Assembly (NCBI GenBank): GCA_001931875.2
Contig: MSJH02000840.1
Coordinates: forward strand, 558,001-622,000
Direction: 5' to 3'
Length of the DNA stretch: 64,000 bases
From: Byssochlamys sp. IMV 00236
Lineage: Eukaryota; Ascomycota; Eurotiomycetes; Eurotiales; Thermoascaceae
Shown here: positions 35,428-45,761 of the stretch, piece after piece
Numbering within the stretch: position 1 is the stretch's first letter
Layout of the letters: each line of letters opens with the position of its first letter
Program-made: the position numbers and the translations under genes
Notes under the pieces: generated by a model
Database searches by the model: none
The model's input: the letters and a program-made list of their open reading frames with translations, nothing else
Told to the model about the DNA's origin: nothing

Positions 35428-36850
35428 ATGCTCACCTGGCACTCAACAGCCCCAAGCTTCGTCTCGGACATGCACGTTGAGATTTGGCAACAGTATAAAA
35501 AGCTGCCAGACAGGGAGTTTGCCCATATCAGACTGTTCCCTGCAACAGAACCTGAACATGACAATCGAACGGCCTCCACGACTCCCGCATCAAGCAGTAA
35601 CACAGTCGCTGGCGGAGATAATGGCGCAAGGCTTTTTATCCTCTTCCGCTCCATGAATGCATTGCATCATTTCTCCTACATGCGTAGTGAGTCACAGGTC
35701 TATGCTCGGTCGGAGGGCACAACCCTTGTCAACTGTCGCGCATGCCAAAGCGAGATTGTCTTCTCGATATTGGCGGTATTCCAGGTCATGAAATTCGAAT
35801 CGAGGAACTTCTTAGAAGGCTGCACAGATGAGCTCCGCAAGATGGTACGCATGAGGACATATTTCGGGTATAATTACGCTGGCCAACTAACGACGACTTC
35901 AGGAACTTCTGGGCCGCCAGCATCCCAGCGTTAACAAGATGAGATATCTAGTCCATCTCGAAGACTGCCGCTTCGGTGCCGAAGAGTCACTTACGCATGC
36001 CTTAAGCGTCCTCAAGACACTTGAGAACTGGATCCGTGAGCGAGAAACAGAGCAAAAGCTCTGGGACGGAGGCCAATCTTTCGAGCAGCGGCTAGAGATA
36101 CTCAGGACAGATCTTGAGTATCTCCAGGATGAGCTCGTTCATACTTCCAAAGCTATCGAAGAGATGCAGCAGAAGATTCGTGAACAACTCTCTCTGTCTC
36201 GAGGCCGTCAAGATCTTATCCTTGCGTTACTCGCTGCTATTTACCTGCCTCTGTCTTTCACGACAAGTTTCTTTGGCATGAATATGAATACAAATACCTC
36301 GCCAGGCCCACAGGCATTCTCTAGCTGGACAAATTCATCGCTAGATGGTCTCCCTGCTGACACCCGTAACTCCACAGAAGCGATAATTTCTGCTGTGAAT
36401 ACATCAGGGTCCTTGAACTGGACCTGGGAACAATTTGGAATCATGCTAGGTTGTCTGATTCTAACACTTCCATTGGCATTCGCCGCTGAGGGCATCTTCA
36501 GATGGTCCGTGCGATCTGCTGCGCATTATGTGAAATACTGGCGTGTCCTCTATGTCATTGCGTACATAGCGTTCATTTTTTTCAGCACTGCTGGCATGTT
36601 CATTAACAAGACGGGATTTTATTGGATAGCAGCAAGGTGCAATTGTTTTGTTTTGTTGTTTTTCGCCTTCAACGCTTGGAATTTATACCCAGCTAGGAGG
36701 AGCTATTTATTCATAGGCTTGTTTCTTTTCACAGCTCCCTTTATATTTGTCTCTATCGTCATATTCTTCTCCTCCATGATGATATTCCCATGGATCTTGT
36801 TTGGTTGTATATGGTTAGTCCGACGGTGGCAGAAATGGAAACGGGCATGA
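35428..36850 (+). CDS. CorA-like Mg2+-transporter-family membrane protein, N-terminus uncertain
   Basis: Two exons, 35428-35844 and 35903-36850, join in phase 0 across a 58-bp intron to give 454 residues from the first in-frame ATG. The frame is open only back to 35320 without an earlier ATG, so the gene is either 5'-truncated or has an unseen upstream exon. The exon-2 region has a long coiled-coil helix (about residues 150-240) followed by the CorA hallmark: a first membrane helix ending in FFGMNMN, with the GMN selectivity motif. A second helix follows a Ser/Thr-rich loop. Unlike canonical CorA, which ends after helix 2, about four more hydrophobic segments follow, up to the basic RRWQKWKRA end. 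It resembles the divergent fungal CorA-like group; transport itself is unproven. Confidence 0.75.
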
Positions 36851-37436
36851 ATATCCCTTTTCCATATATTACTCTAAAGTCTTGTACATAATTGGCTAAT
36901 CAACCCTTGTTGAACAATTAAAGTTAATGTGAGATCTGTAGTAACATGCACCAAGGAGTTGGCGTAGAGTATGTGAAAAGTATTAACTTGATAACATCTG
37001 TCTTTGTTTAAATTCGATTAAAGTATACTTATCGTGCGCTATCCAATGCATCTACATTATATATTTTGTTTAGATTCCCAATGGCGCGAGTGGGATTTAT
37101 CCTAGACCAGGCTTGGATCTGTTTTCGAGAATTATATATGCCCAATCTTGAAAAAGTGAATCTCTGTCCCAGGCCAAAAAGATCTTCCTTCATTTGTCTA
37201 TCTCAGCCACCGATATAGCGCTGTCGGACCCTGACATTTGCGTGCTCTCTTACATTTTTTATCGAACTGATGAAGTGGCTTTTTTGAATTGCAATCTGTG
37301 CAAGATCTTTGATGGCTTACGATTGTGCTGTGTGGAAAGCGATAATGTGTTTATAGATTCGCAATAGTTCGTCTTTTACTGGATCCGCGGCACTCCAGAA
37401 TTGGACCAGAAGTTCCAGCTGTCTCCTCCAAGTGCT
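36851..37436. other. Convergent intergenic region
   Basis: This lies between the CorA-like gene and the agmatinase-family gene. AT-rich, with no gene recognised. Confidence 0.5.
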
Positions 37437-39111
37437 TCATTGGCTCCGTGAAGGGATAACGGGTTTCTCAATCATCAAAGTTAGCAAGGAACGCGCCACT
37501 TCGGCAGCAGCAAGAGTAGTCGTCTCGCCTGCGGTGTCATAAATGGGAGCGACCTCGACAACATCGGCACCTATAACGGGAAGCCCACTCAAACCGTCCA
37601 GAATGCTCAGCAGTTCACGAGTGGTGAATCCACCGGGCTCTGCTGTGCCAGTAGCTGTAGAGACATCAGGTTAGATTTGTGCACTATATGAGCAAGAAAA
37701 GTCTCATATACGACGACTTCTGTGGCGGCTGGGTTTATTAAGACGTACCAGGAGCATACGACGGGTCCAGAACATCGATGTCGACGGAAATATAGACTCT
37801 ATTATGTCCAATGCGATTTCTGATCTTCTCAACCATCCCGTCTATGCCGAACCGGTCGATGTCACGAGCAGTGAGGATTTGGAACCCGCAACGTATATCA
37901 TTGCGGACATCACCCTTGCGACGAATCATTGGTGCGCGAATTCCGACGTGAAGGGATGAGTTGCTGATCAGGCCCTATGCCACACTTAGTATTAGATCGG
38001 AAAACCAGCGGGACACTGGTTTTACAGTTTTTACCTCTTCATGTGCAATGTGAAGAAAGGTACCATGGTTGACACCACTGTGTATAGAATGAGTCTCTTG
38101 TTAATATGACAAGTCACACCAACACGAAGCCTATGCTAATATATGGTACTCACGCGTAATGCGATATGCCGCCTCCTGATATGGGGGGAAAGACGTCAGT
38201 TGCAGGTTTGTAATGTCCAGCAAATGGAATCTGATCTTACCTAACACCTCAGGGTTCCAAGTATCTATAGATCCGTCGTTAGAGTGGTCATGCATTTGCA
38301 ACTGAAAAGAGTAAGTCACGTACCTATGTGGCCATCGAAATGAACAACAGACACAGGGCCCCATTTTTCATAGGTCGATCTGAGTGCTGATAGGGTCGTT
38401 GTATGATCTCCCCCGAGGGTGATGATCCGAGGAACAGGCGATGTATTGCTTGCTGTTGCTGGTCGAGAAGAGATCACCTGACAGGGACTTCAAGTCAGAA
38501 ACTGGAGATCCTATCCGCATGTTTCAGCAGTTACAATTGCTTGTCGTCCCTACCTTATGAGCCAGATCGAGCTGCTTGAGAGCCACCGTGTTGTCCAGAA
38601 AAGTCAGGGGTGCATCTCCGCAGTCGACCACCTTTGCCCAATCGTCAAAAGGATTTACGCCGGTAAAGATGCTCCAACCGCCCATCCGTCTGGACCCTAA
38701 TCTGATGCCTCCTGGGCCATATCGTGCTCCAGGGCGGGCAGTTACACCCTGGGACTGTCAGCTGCAGGGCTCAACATTCACACACTTGATGTTGATACAG
38801 TTTGTATTGTGGGATTCTGAACTATAATCATCCTGATAGTGCGTGCTCACCGTGTCAAATGGAGCACCCAAAAATGCAATGTCATAGGTATTGTTCTCCG
38901 CCTCGGTGTCTACGAAGCAATTGACATATGGTAGGTGCGCAAATGTCGTCAGACCTGAGAACTGACTCCCAGTGACAATGTCAACAGTTTCTGTCAATTC
39001 AACGGGAACCTGGTGAGAGTTGCCTGAAATTCCAGCAACTGATGGGAAGACTATTTCCCTGGCGCTACAGGTAAGAGCGAAGATGGATGATAAGTACGCC
39101 ACACGATGCAT
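37437..39111 (-). CDS. Secreted agmatinase/arginase-family protein
   Basis: Eight exons, 38851-39111, 38554-38748, 38324-38477, 38241-38264, 38154-38175, 38035-38077, 37749-37974 and 37437-37654, close in frame to 380 residues. The N-terminus, starting MHRVAYLSSIFALTCSA, is a signal peptide, so the protein should enter the secretory pathway. The binuclear Mn centre is complete: His177 in LGGDHTT, Asp200/His202/Asp204 in HFDGHIDTW and Asp298/Asp300 in SVDIDVLDP. GPGGIR and ADVVEVAP are further ureohydrolase landmarks. The family splits a guanidino compound into urea and an amine; agmatine is the usual annotation for this fungal clade, not proven. Two internal exons are only 24 and 22 nt, and one lies between metal-binding residues, so gene finders easily break this model. 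Confidence 0.92.
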
Positions 39112-39848
39112 CCTTAAAAGCAGCGATCAACGAGAGAGAGCTTGCATACCAACGATGGAGAGGAGGAGAGGGCAATGTTATATTTTATCTGCCTCTGTAC
39201 GAAGTATTTCACGCCATTTCATGCTATCTCTGCGTTGCGGGGAAGATCTTATCGAGCACGTATGTATCTGCAGCACTGCAGCGTGCTTATTGGATAATAC
39301 CAAAGAAGCAACTCTACGCGAAAATGAGACGTTTCCGGATCTTGCAGTTTATCCGAGGCTGGTGATTGAGGATTATCATACAGATCTCTTAAGGCATGAC
39401 TTCAATACCGACTGTCTCCACGTTGTCGACTCTTTAATGTCCCAGACATCGCAAAGAATCCAACGTAATTGACTGGCAATTTCCCTGCCAAGCCCGGTTT
39501 GGACAGAAGTTTCCCAAGAGAGAAGCCATATACCAGCACAACTGAACGTGGCTGGTTTTTCGGTAGACTAAATAGGTTTACATAAAGTCTCACATAGACT
39601 ATTACAATAAATAGCCTCTACTCTAATGAACCGTGGTTGGGTTCCATATTGGTTAGCGAAGAAGATACATATAGAAGTCATAAAGACCATAAAAAGGTTG
39701 TGACACAAGAGAAAACATTTTCCCCACCATTAAAGCAAAGACTGTCAGCGCCAAGGAACCAATAATAGTCGTCGCTGGCTGATGTTTGAGGCGGTCCCTG
39801 AAATAGAAGAAGGGATTGGTGGTGCGTGATTGGGTGAATGGGGAAGAG
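39112..39848. other. Intergenic region upstream of the agmatinase-family gene
   Basis: This holds the promoter of the agmatinase-family gene and the 3' flank of the kinase gene. Overlapping forward frames at 39020-39472 extend over the agmatinase start and look spurious. Nothing else is seen. Confidence 0.45.
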
Positions 39849-40619
39849 CTATGTAAGTATATCGACAGAATCTAATGCTTGCAGAAGACTGTGAGCACTG
39901 CGGAATCGTCCGTCCCAGCAGCCTTCAATAACCCAACCGAGCCAGATATCCTGCGTACTGGGTAAAGACTTTCTTCCCGGCCAATAGGCTCGGCCGTCAG
40001 TGGGAGAATTGTTTCTGAATAGATCAATTTGATACTTGTTGCCAGTCACAATCTCATACATGACTGTCCCAAGAAGACCAATATCGATTTGGGTAGTGAA
40101 CCCATTGTCGTCAATAGTCTCCATGTTAGAGCCTAATGGAAGAAGAGAGGCTTCGGAAAAATCGCAAAATTTGAGCGATAGGTTGGAATCAAGAAGAATA
40201 TTTCGAGTTGCGATATCCGTGACAAGAATACACCTGTCATGAATATAGCTAAGTGATCGAGCCATTTTGCGGAACCACGCGAGTTGAAGCGCAGGAGAGG
40301 GTCGACATTTTGCAAGATAAGTCCGAAGATCGCCATTGGCCATATAAACTAGTTGTGTGGCTTCATCTGAAAATCCAATACAACGGACAACGCCCTCAGA
40401 ACGTTTATCTTCGACACTTTGCAGACGATGATAAATTTCTTGCTTGTGTCTAAGACTCTCGATGTTTACTTCGACGTCAGAGTCTGAGCTCCAAAGATAT
40501 CTCAAAGGGGTTTTTACAGCCACTCCATTTTTCAGCAGAACCACTGCGGAGTTTCCACTTCCGAGAACCTGATCTTGAGGTATCGGATTACCTCGAATAT
40601 CGAGGTAAGGGGAAGACAT
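39849..40619 (-). CDS. Divergent fungal protein-kinase-like protein
   Basis: A single exon encodes 256 residues with a compact kinase fold. The Gly-rich loop LGSGNSAVV is at residues 19-27, VAVK carries the ATP-binding Lys36, and a hinge-like LVYMANGDLRTYL follows. The catalytic loop reads ILVTDIATRN: HRD is replaced by VTD, but Asp135 and Asn140 remain. The metal-binding DFG reads DFS (Asp153). A short C-lobe follows, with DIGLLGTVMYEIVTG. Asp/Lys/Asn retention suggests activity is possible, while the HRD and DFG changes point to an atypical or pseudokinase. Such single-domain kinases are expanded and strain-variable in Aspergillus. No partner is suggested by neighbours. Confidence 0.85.
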   Translation of the reverse strand: MSSPYLDIRGNPIPQDQVLGSGNSAVVLLKNGVAVKTPLRYLWSSDSDVEVNIESLRHKQEIYHRLQSVEDKRSEGVVRCIGFSDEATQLVYMANGDLRTYLAKCRPSPALQLAWFRKMARSLSYIHDRCILVTDIATRNILLDSNLSLKFCDFSEASLLPLGSNMETIDDNGFTTQIDIGLLGTVMYEIVTGNKYQIDLFRNNSPTDGRAYWPGRKSLPSTQDIWLGWVIEGCWDGRFRSAHSLLQALDSVDILT

Positions 40620-42103
40620 TGCAGGAAGAAAAGAAAGCCAGGTAGATTGAATTGATCATGGACCCAGGGGGCGCCCACGCGTTCTTAAATACTGCACATC
40701 AGTCACATGATTGAACGACCACGATACTTGTAGATCAGCATCAAGGTCTGCCATCTTCCATTTTGCTTTTCTGATGATCTAAAAGTCTGCGCCTCAGTTC
40801 TTGCGATGTGCTGGACAGTCGTGACCACGCTTTATCAAGCTTGCTTGTGATGTCGGAATCACAGTACCGCAAATGCTGCCCCTTTCCTTAGCTGGTATAT
40901 ACTATTAAATATGGTCATGGGTTAGATCAAATTCAACAAAATTTTCCAGATGCTTTTTTTTGCAGTTAAGAAATCTTGTGAGTGTTTTCAATCTTTGCCA
41001 ACATATGATGCTATTCAGTTGTCAGTTGATATTCAATAAAGGGTGAATGGTGTCGACAGTACCAAATTGGACTTGGTGCTTTTAGATCGTTCTAAAGTGT
41101 TAATAGAAGTAAATTGTTCTCTAAGTATTTGAAGATAGTACTTACTACAAGTGTTATAATACTTGCCTTTAAATATCCGGGATATCTGAGACTCCCGGGT
41201 TTGGCTCGCTTTTGCCGAAAGAATTCGCACTTTATAGGCAGCAGAGACTTGGCAGATAATGGGTTGCCCATGAGTCCACATTATTGAACAAATTGATTTT
41301 TCAGTCCTACTAGGTAAGAGATTCTTCAGTTTGCTAGCATATATTCAATAAGGTCCACTCTATCTACTGAAAGCTGGAGCTTTGCATATCCTCTATAATA
41401 CTAGAGTATTGGTATTAGATCTGTTACTGGCCATACAGCTATAGCTGTGCAAGATACTTTTATTAATGCTGTGGCAATAAATAAAAATTTGCTGAAGCAA
41501 ACATCATTTTGGCCGCAAGGAGCAAACCGTCTGCTGTAAGTAATAGGGGTAAAGCGATGATTGGAAACAAGCAGAGCATAATACGCCACCGACAGAGAAG
41601 CACTGACTGAAAAAGAAAAGGCTCTGCAGCTCTCTGTGCGCTGTCTGATCAGAGCTGAGACCAGATGGAGATAAAGGCAAATTTTAAAAGTCAATTTTGC
41701 AGTTTAAATATCTAACTAACTACCCCAGGCTCAACTGATTAGCTTATTAACTCTTAGTGCCTGTCAATATAATTGCATTATTATTCTATTATTCCTCCTC
41801 TCTTTCTCATAAATATGACCAGCCTCAGCTGGCGACCGCGCCTCACTGCGTTTCGCCTTATCGTTTGGCGCCATCGGGAGATGAGTTGGGATCGCCCCGG
41901 TTCTTTTTGGCGGGGCCGCCAAAGTTCTTCTCCTTTTCTGAGCAAGCAATCATAGCGAAAAGAAAAAAAGAACATATTAAGAGGTCGGCCCGAGAATCGC
42001 GACCGGAGATTAAAGATACCACCAAGTGAACATCTGCAGTCTGGACGAAAACAAACCAGAAGAGAAGGGTATCTTTTCAGCGGTGATCTAATAAGAAACA
42101 GTC
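40620..42103. other. AT-rich gene-free region
   Basis: This is the 1.5 kb between the kinase start and the methionine-sulfoxide-reductase start, so it holds both promoters. Frames at 41401-41694 (-) and 41757-42029 (+) lack recognisable content. Parts near 41400-41700 look like decayed sequence. No feature is assigned. Confidence 0.45.
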
Positions 42104-43075
42104 ATGGTGCGCTCTTGCTCTCCTCCCCGATCCCTCAGGATACTTATATGCATAGTCACACCGCCATGCATCTGACATGTCTCTTGTTACTAGCCTCACG
42201 CAGATGCCTCGCAGTTCCCCTTGGGGCTGTCCAAGGACGAGCTGTACAAGGAGCTTCTCATTCAGACTAAAGCTCTATTGGATGGACAACGGAATTGGGT
42301 ATGTTTTTTTCCTATTTCTATTTCTTTTTTCTCATGCGATGGCTGTCGGCCTCTTAAAACTTCAACGCGATTGATAACTAATACTTTCTGCTGAAATAGA
42401 TCAGGTGAGAACGCTTCGATACCAGCATAGTATATTCCACCATCCAATCTCGCTGACACTGGAAATCACCCAGTAACCTCGCCAATGTCGCTTCTCTTCT
42501 GTGGCATGCCTACTCCTCTCTCCCAGAGCCATCGAATAAGGTGAACTGGACAGGATTCTACGTGCGCGACGACAAATTCCCGTCCCTTGCGACTCCCGTC
42601 TCCTCTGCCCGAAGCGCGACGGTTACAACCACCATCTCGACGACGTACGCGACATCACATCGACAACTGCTCCTGCTCGGTCCCTTCCACGGCAAGCCTG
42701 CGTGTCAGCAAATCCTTTTCGGAAAGGGTGTCTGCGGTGTAGCTGCAGAGAAGAAGGAAACACAGGTCGTGCCGGATGTGGAGGCTTTCCCAGGCCATAT
42801 TGCCTGCGACTCAGCTAGCAAGAGCGAGATTGTAGTCCCTATTCTGGTTGGTGGAGATGTACGTCCACGTCCCCTTCATTTCATTTCATTTAATCTCGTC
42901 CCGTTCTTTTTTTTTCTCCCAGCGGGAATTTTCATATCTAACAAATTTATGATTATCCCCGCAGACCGTCGCTCTCATCGATATCGACTGCACCGAACCG
43001 GCGGGATTCGACGAAACTGACAAAAAGTACCTCGAAGAACTCGCCGACTTCCTAGCGACAGCTTGCGATTGGTAA
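42104..43075 (+). CDS. Free methionine-(R)-sulfoxide reductase (GAF-domain fRMsr)
   Basis: The model has exons 42104-42106 (the ATG alone), 42194-42298, 42400-42404 (5 nt), 42474-42858 and 42965-43075, closing in frame to 202 residues. Omitting the 5-nt exon puts TAA directly after the NW codons. Including it restores the conserved segment as NWISNLANVASLLWH. The GAF core NWTGFYV is present, with the three redox cysteines Cys115 (GKPACQ), Cys125 (GKGVCG) and Cys149 (FPGHIACD) and the closing ATACDW. The enzyme reduces free Met-R-sulfoxide with thioredoxin in the cytosol. About 24 extra Ser/Thr-rich residues lie between FYVRD and LLLGPF compared with yeast, and could be a real loop or a missed intron. 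Confidence 0.9.
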
Positions 43076-43790
43076 AAATAATCGCGAAGTGAAGAGACAC
43101 CTATGCTCGTGCATTGGCTTCAGTGGGCTTTTTTTATGTTTTTATTTTTCCCCCGCATACTTTTGGAGATATATAGCCTTGTCAGATCAGATTGCATGGC
43201 GCATTATCCGGTTCGAGTGTCTAGCAGGTGTTATTTGATTCTCCATACGCATCATTATATCTATGATAGCCAGCTATTTGGATTTTTGCTTTTGTCCTTC
43301 CCCGTATCCGACAGTAAATATGTGTTTACGAAGAAAATTCGGACAATAGCCGAGGGAAATCCGATATATGTGAAACTATTTCGATCTCCTTGGGACGTAC
43401 GCGCTAATATTATGACGGATAACTAATGAGAATGATCTAACTATAGGGGTCATATCTTCATCGTTGTCTGCTAACCGTTTAGGTGTCTTCCCTTGCACAG
43501 GTGAAAAATCAAGAGATATAGGAATATATTTATGAAGATAAAAAAAAAAATAGTATCATGGGGAAAGAAAATGAATAAATGTATAAAATATATCCTCTAA
43601 CAGTCAACCTTCGAAACTCGGTATATATAAGGGTTTATCATCCATAACCGCGAAAGAGCATACACATAGCAGACCAGTCAGGTAAAAAGTAGTGCCGGGA
43701 ACGGTACCTTCATCAGAGAACGCCGAACCAATACCCAAAAGTGTATAGAAATGGAAGAAAAGTATACTCCAGAACTAGACCAACGGCCAG
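43076..43790. other. Convergent intergenic region
   Basis: Between the fRMsr and NAD kinase 3' ends. AT-rich with poly-A/T tracts. No gene is recognised. Confidence 0.5.
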
Positions 43791-45761
43791 TCAGGCCGTC
43801 GACAATAAGCTCATCTGACGTCTCATCGGACTCGCAGAGTCGGCTTCACCATCCTCGCTAGCACCGACACCACTGTCGGTGCTTATGGGGGCGGGATCTG
43901 TATCAATATCCCATTCTTCGTCCTCCTCGTTTCCGTCAGCAAGCGCGCCTTCAGCACCACCGCTCCATGATTTCTGCACGGCTCCGCGGGTGTTCCAGCG
44001 GAGGGCACGACGAACGCTTTCGAACCATTCGTTGTTACTGGAGACAACGGTGGGGAAGGGATACTGACTAGCCTCCACGGTCACATAGTCTCCCTGGCGC
44101 AGCTCGACTCTGCCTTTGCCATCGAAAGAGCAGTAGGCAGTTGAACGAGATCCGATAGGGACGGCAATGCGGAGAAGCATCGTGTCGGACAGCACCATAG
44201 GGCGGAATGACAGAGTGTGCGGGCAGATTGGAGTAAGGAGGATACCAGGGATAGAGGGGTGGATTAGAGAACCACCTGCGGACAGAGAATAGGCGGTGGA
44301 ACCTGTAGGTGTCGAGAAAATACAACCGTCGGCTTGGACGACCGTCAGGAGCTCATCATCTCCATAAAGCTCCAAGTTAGAGACATACGGCGATGGGCCG
44401 CGATCAATGACGAGCTCGTTCAAGACCTCAAACTGTTCGCCCTCTTCGACAGCACCTGCTGCGGCTCCTTTACTCCGGTCCGCACGGTAAACAGTACAGG
44501 TGAACCGCATACGCAGGTTGACGCGCATACCAGCATCACCCATCACAGCATTCAGGTGCTCCTTGTATTTCTCGAACTCGAAATTGGTCAAGAAACCCAA
44601 GCTACCCAACGAGAAGGACAGGATCGGAGGGACGATGCGCTGGAACAGCCAGGACGTGAACAGGACGGTTCCGTCTCCGCCCAGGGTGAGGACGAGATCG
44701 AACTTCTCAGGCGAGGTCCAACATAGATCAGGAGTCCAGTACTTCAGCATATGCTGATAACGCTGGTCCTTCGCCAATAATCCCGCAACATCGAACCGTT
44801 TGGAATTCCGCAGCTTGGAGTCAACGTACACATTGACACCGGCATCGCTTCCATAGCGCGGAGTAGACATCAGCCACTCGGCCAATTCGCGCGTCAAATA
44901 AACAAGACTGTTATCTCTAGCTTTCGTTACAATCATGACATTTCGAATCGCACGCTTGATAGGTCGCCGCTGAAGCTGTTTTGAGACTTCTCTGACACCG
45001 GTAGCAGTCTGCACAAGACGCGAATGGGAGAGCCACTCATCATCGGCGATCTCCTCAAGGACCTTCTGGATATTGACGGTATCGTCGAACTGCTGATGGA
45101 AGAAGCACGGCGACTGCAACGCAAATCGCGCGGAGGTGGACGATTTCTCTGGATATGCCCCAAGCTGTAGGTTTGAGAGCGCGGTAGACAGCATTTGCGA
45201 TGAGGAGTTACTGTATTCTGTTTCTTCATCGCCCGGTGCACTGGTGTTATTCACAAGCTCGTTCAGAGATGCCGCCAGCGGCATGTTCGCATTAGTCGAC
45301 GATGGCGGTCGCGACGCGAGCGCCTTCATTATTGTTTGTCGAGGAACAGTATCAATCGAGCGTACGTTCTGGCGGTGGTTCAGGAACGATTTCGGCTGGC
45401 GGAAATTGAGGCGGGGTGGTGGCGGCGACTGTGTCACTTCCTGCTCCTGAGACGGACGAGCCGGAATAGAAGGAGTCTCTCCAGAAGACAGAGGCTCCTC
45501 TACCAGACAAGTTGCATGAAGCTCATGATTTGTCCGTAATGGATCTATATGTTGCGCATAATCCCGCAGCAGTTCAGCTCCGACGGTGGACGCGGTATTT
45601 GGTGGGTCTTGCGGGAGGATCGGCGACGAGGGGCTAGGTAAAATCTCCTCTCGGGTTGAATTATCCAGAATGCCCGTCGAGAGACATTTTCTTATCCGAG
45701 GAATACTGTCGAGCTCTGCGGTTGAAGAGAGGACTGGATGAGGGGACGTGGAGGAAGTCAT
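43791..45761 (-). CDS. NAD+ kinase (Utr1/Yef1-like)
   Basis: One uninterrupted frame encodes 656 residues. The first ~230 residues are low-complexity, rich in Ser, Pro and Thr, as in the regulatory N-termini of fungal cytosolic NAD kinases. The catalytic domain follows. It shows LTLGGDGTVLF (GGDGT at about residue 357), SLGSLGFLTNF, the NE-containing VLNELVIDRG, and DGCIFSTPTGSTAYSLSAGGS with the conserved substrate-binding loop. The acidic Ser-rich tail is again typical. The enzyme phosphorylates NAD+ with ATP to make NADP+. The lack of a mitochondrial presequence argues for the Utr1-type cytosolic enzyme rather than Pos5. Confidence 0.95.
   Translation of the reverse strand: MTSSTSPHPVLSSTAELDSIPRIRKCLSTGILDNSTREEILPSPSSPILPQDPPNTASTVGAELLRDYAQHIDPLRTNHELHATCLVEEPLSSGETPSIPARPSQEQEVTQSPPPPRLNFRQPKSFLNHRQNVRSIDTVPRQTIMKALASRPPSSTNANMPLAASLNELVNNTSAPGDEETEYSNSSSQMLSTALSNLQLGAYPEKSSTSARFALQSPCFFHQQFDDTVNIQKVLEEIADDEWLSHSRLVQTATGVREVSKQLQRRPIKRAIRNVMIVTKARDNSLVYLTRELAEWLMSTPRYGSDAGVNVYVDSKLRNSKRFDVAGLLAKDQRYQHMLKYWTPDLCWTSPEKFDLVLTLGGDGTVLFTSWLFQRIVPPILSFSLGSLGFLTNFEFEKYKEHLNAVMGDAGMRVNLRMRFTCTVYRADRSKGAAAGAVEEGEQFEVLNELVIDRGPSPYVSNLELYGDDELLTVVQADGCIFSTPTGSTAYSLSAGGSLIHPSIPGILLTPICPHTLSFRPMVLSDTMLLRIAVPIGSRSTAYCSFDGKGRVELRQGDYVTVEASQYPFPTVVSSNNEWFESVRRALRWNTRGAVQKSWSGGAEGALADGNEEDEEWDIDTDPAPISTDSGVGASEDGEADSASPMRRQMSLLSTA

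Noticed and set aside
44334..44726. 130-codon forward frame inside the NAD kinase gene
   Set aside because: Antisense to a long, clearly conserved exon.
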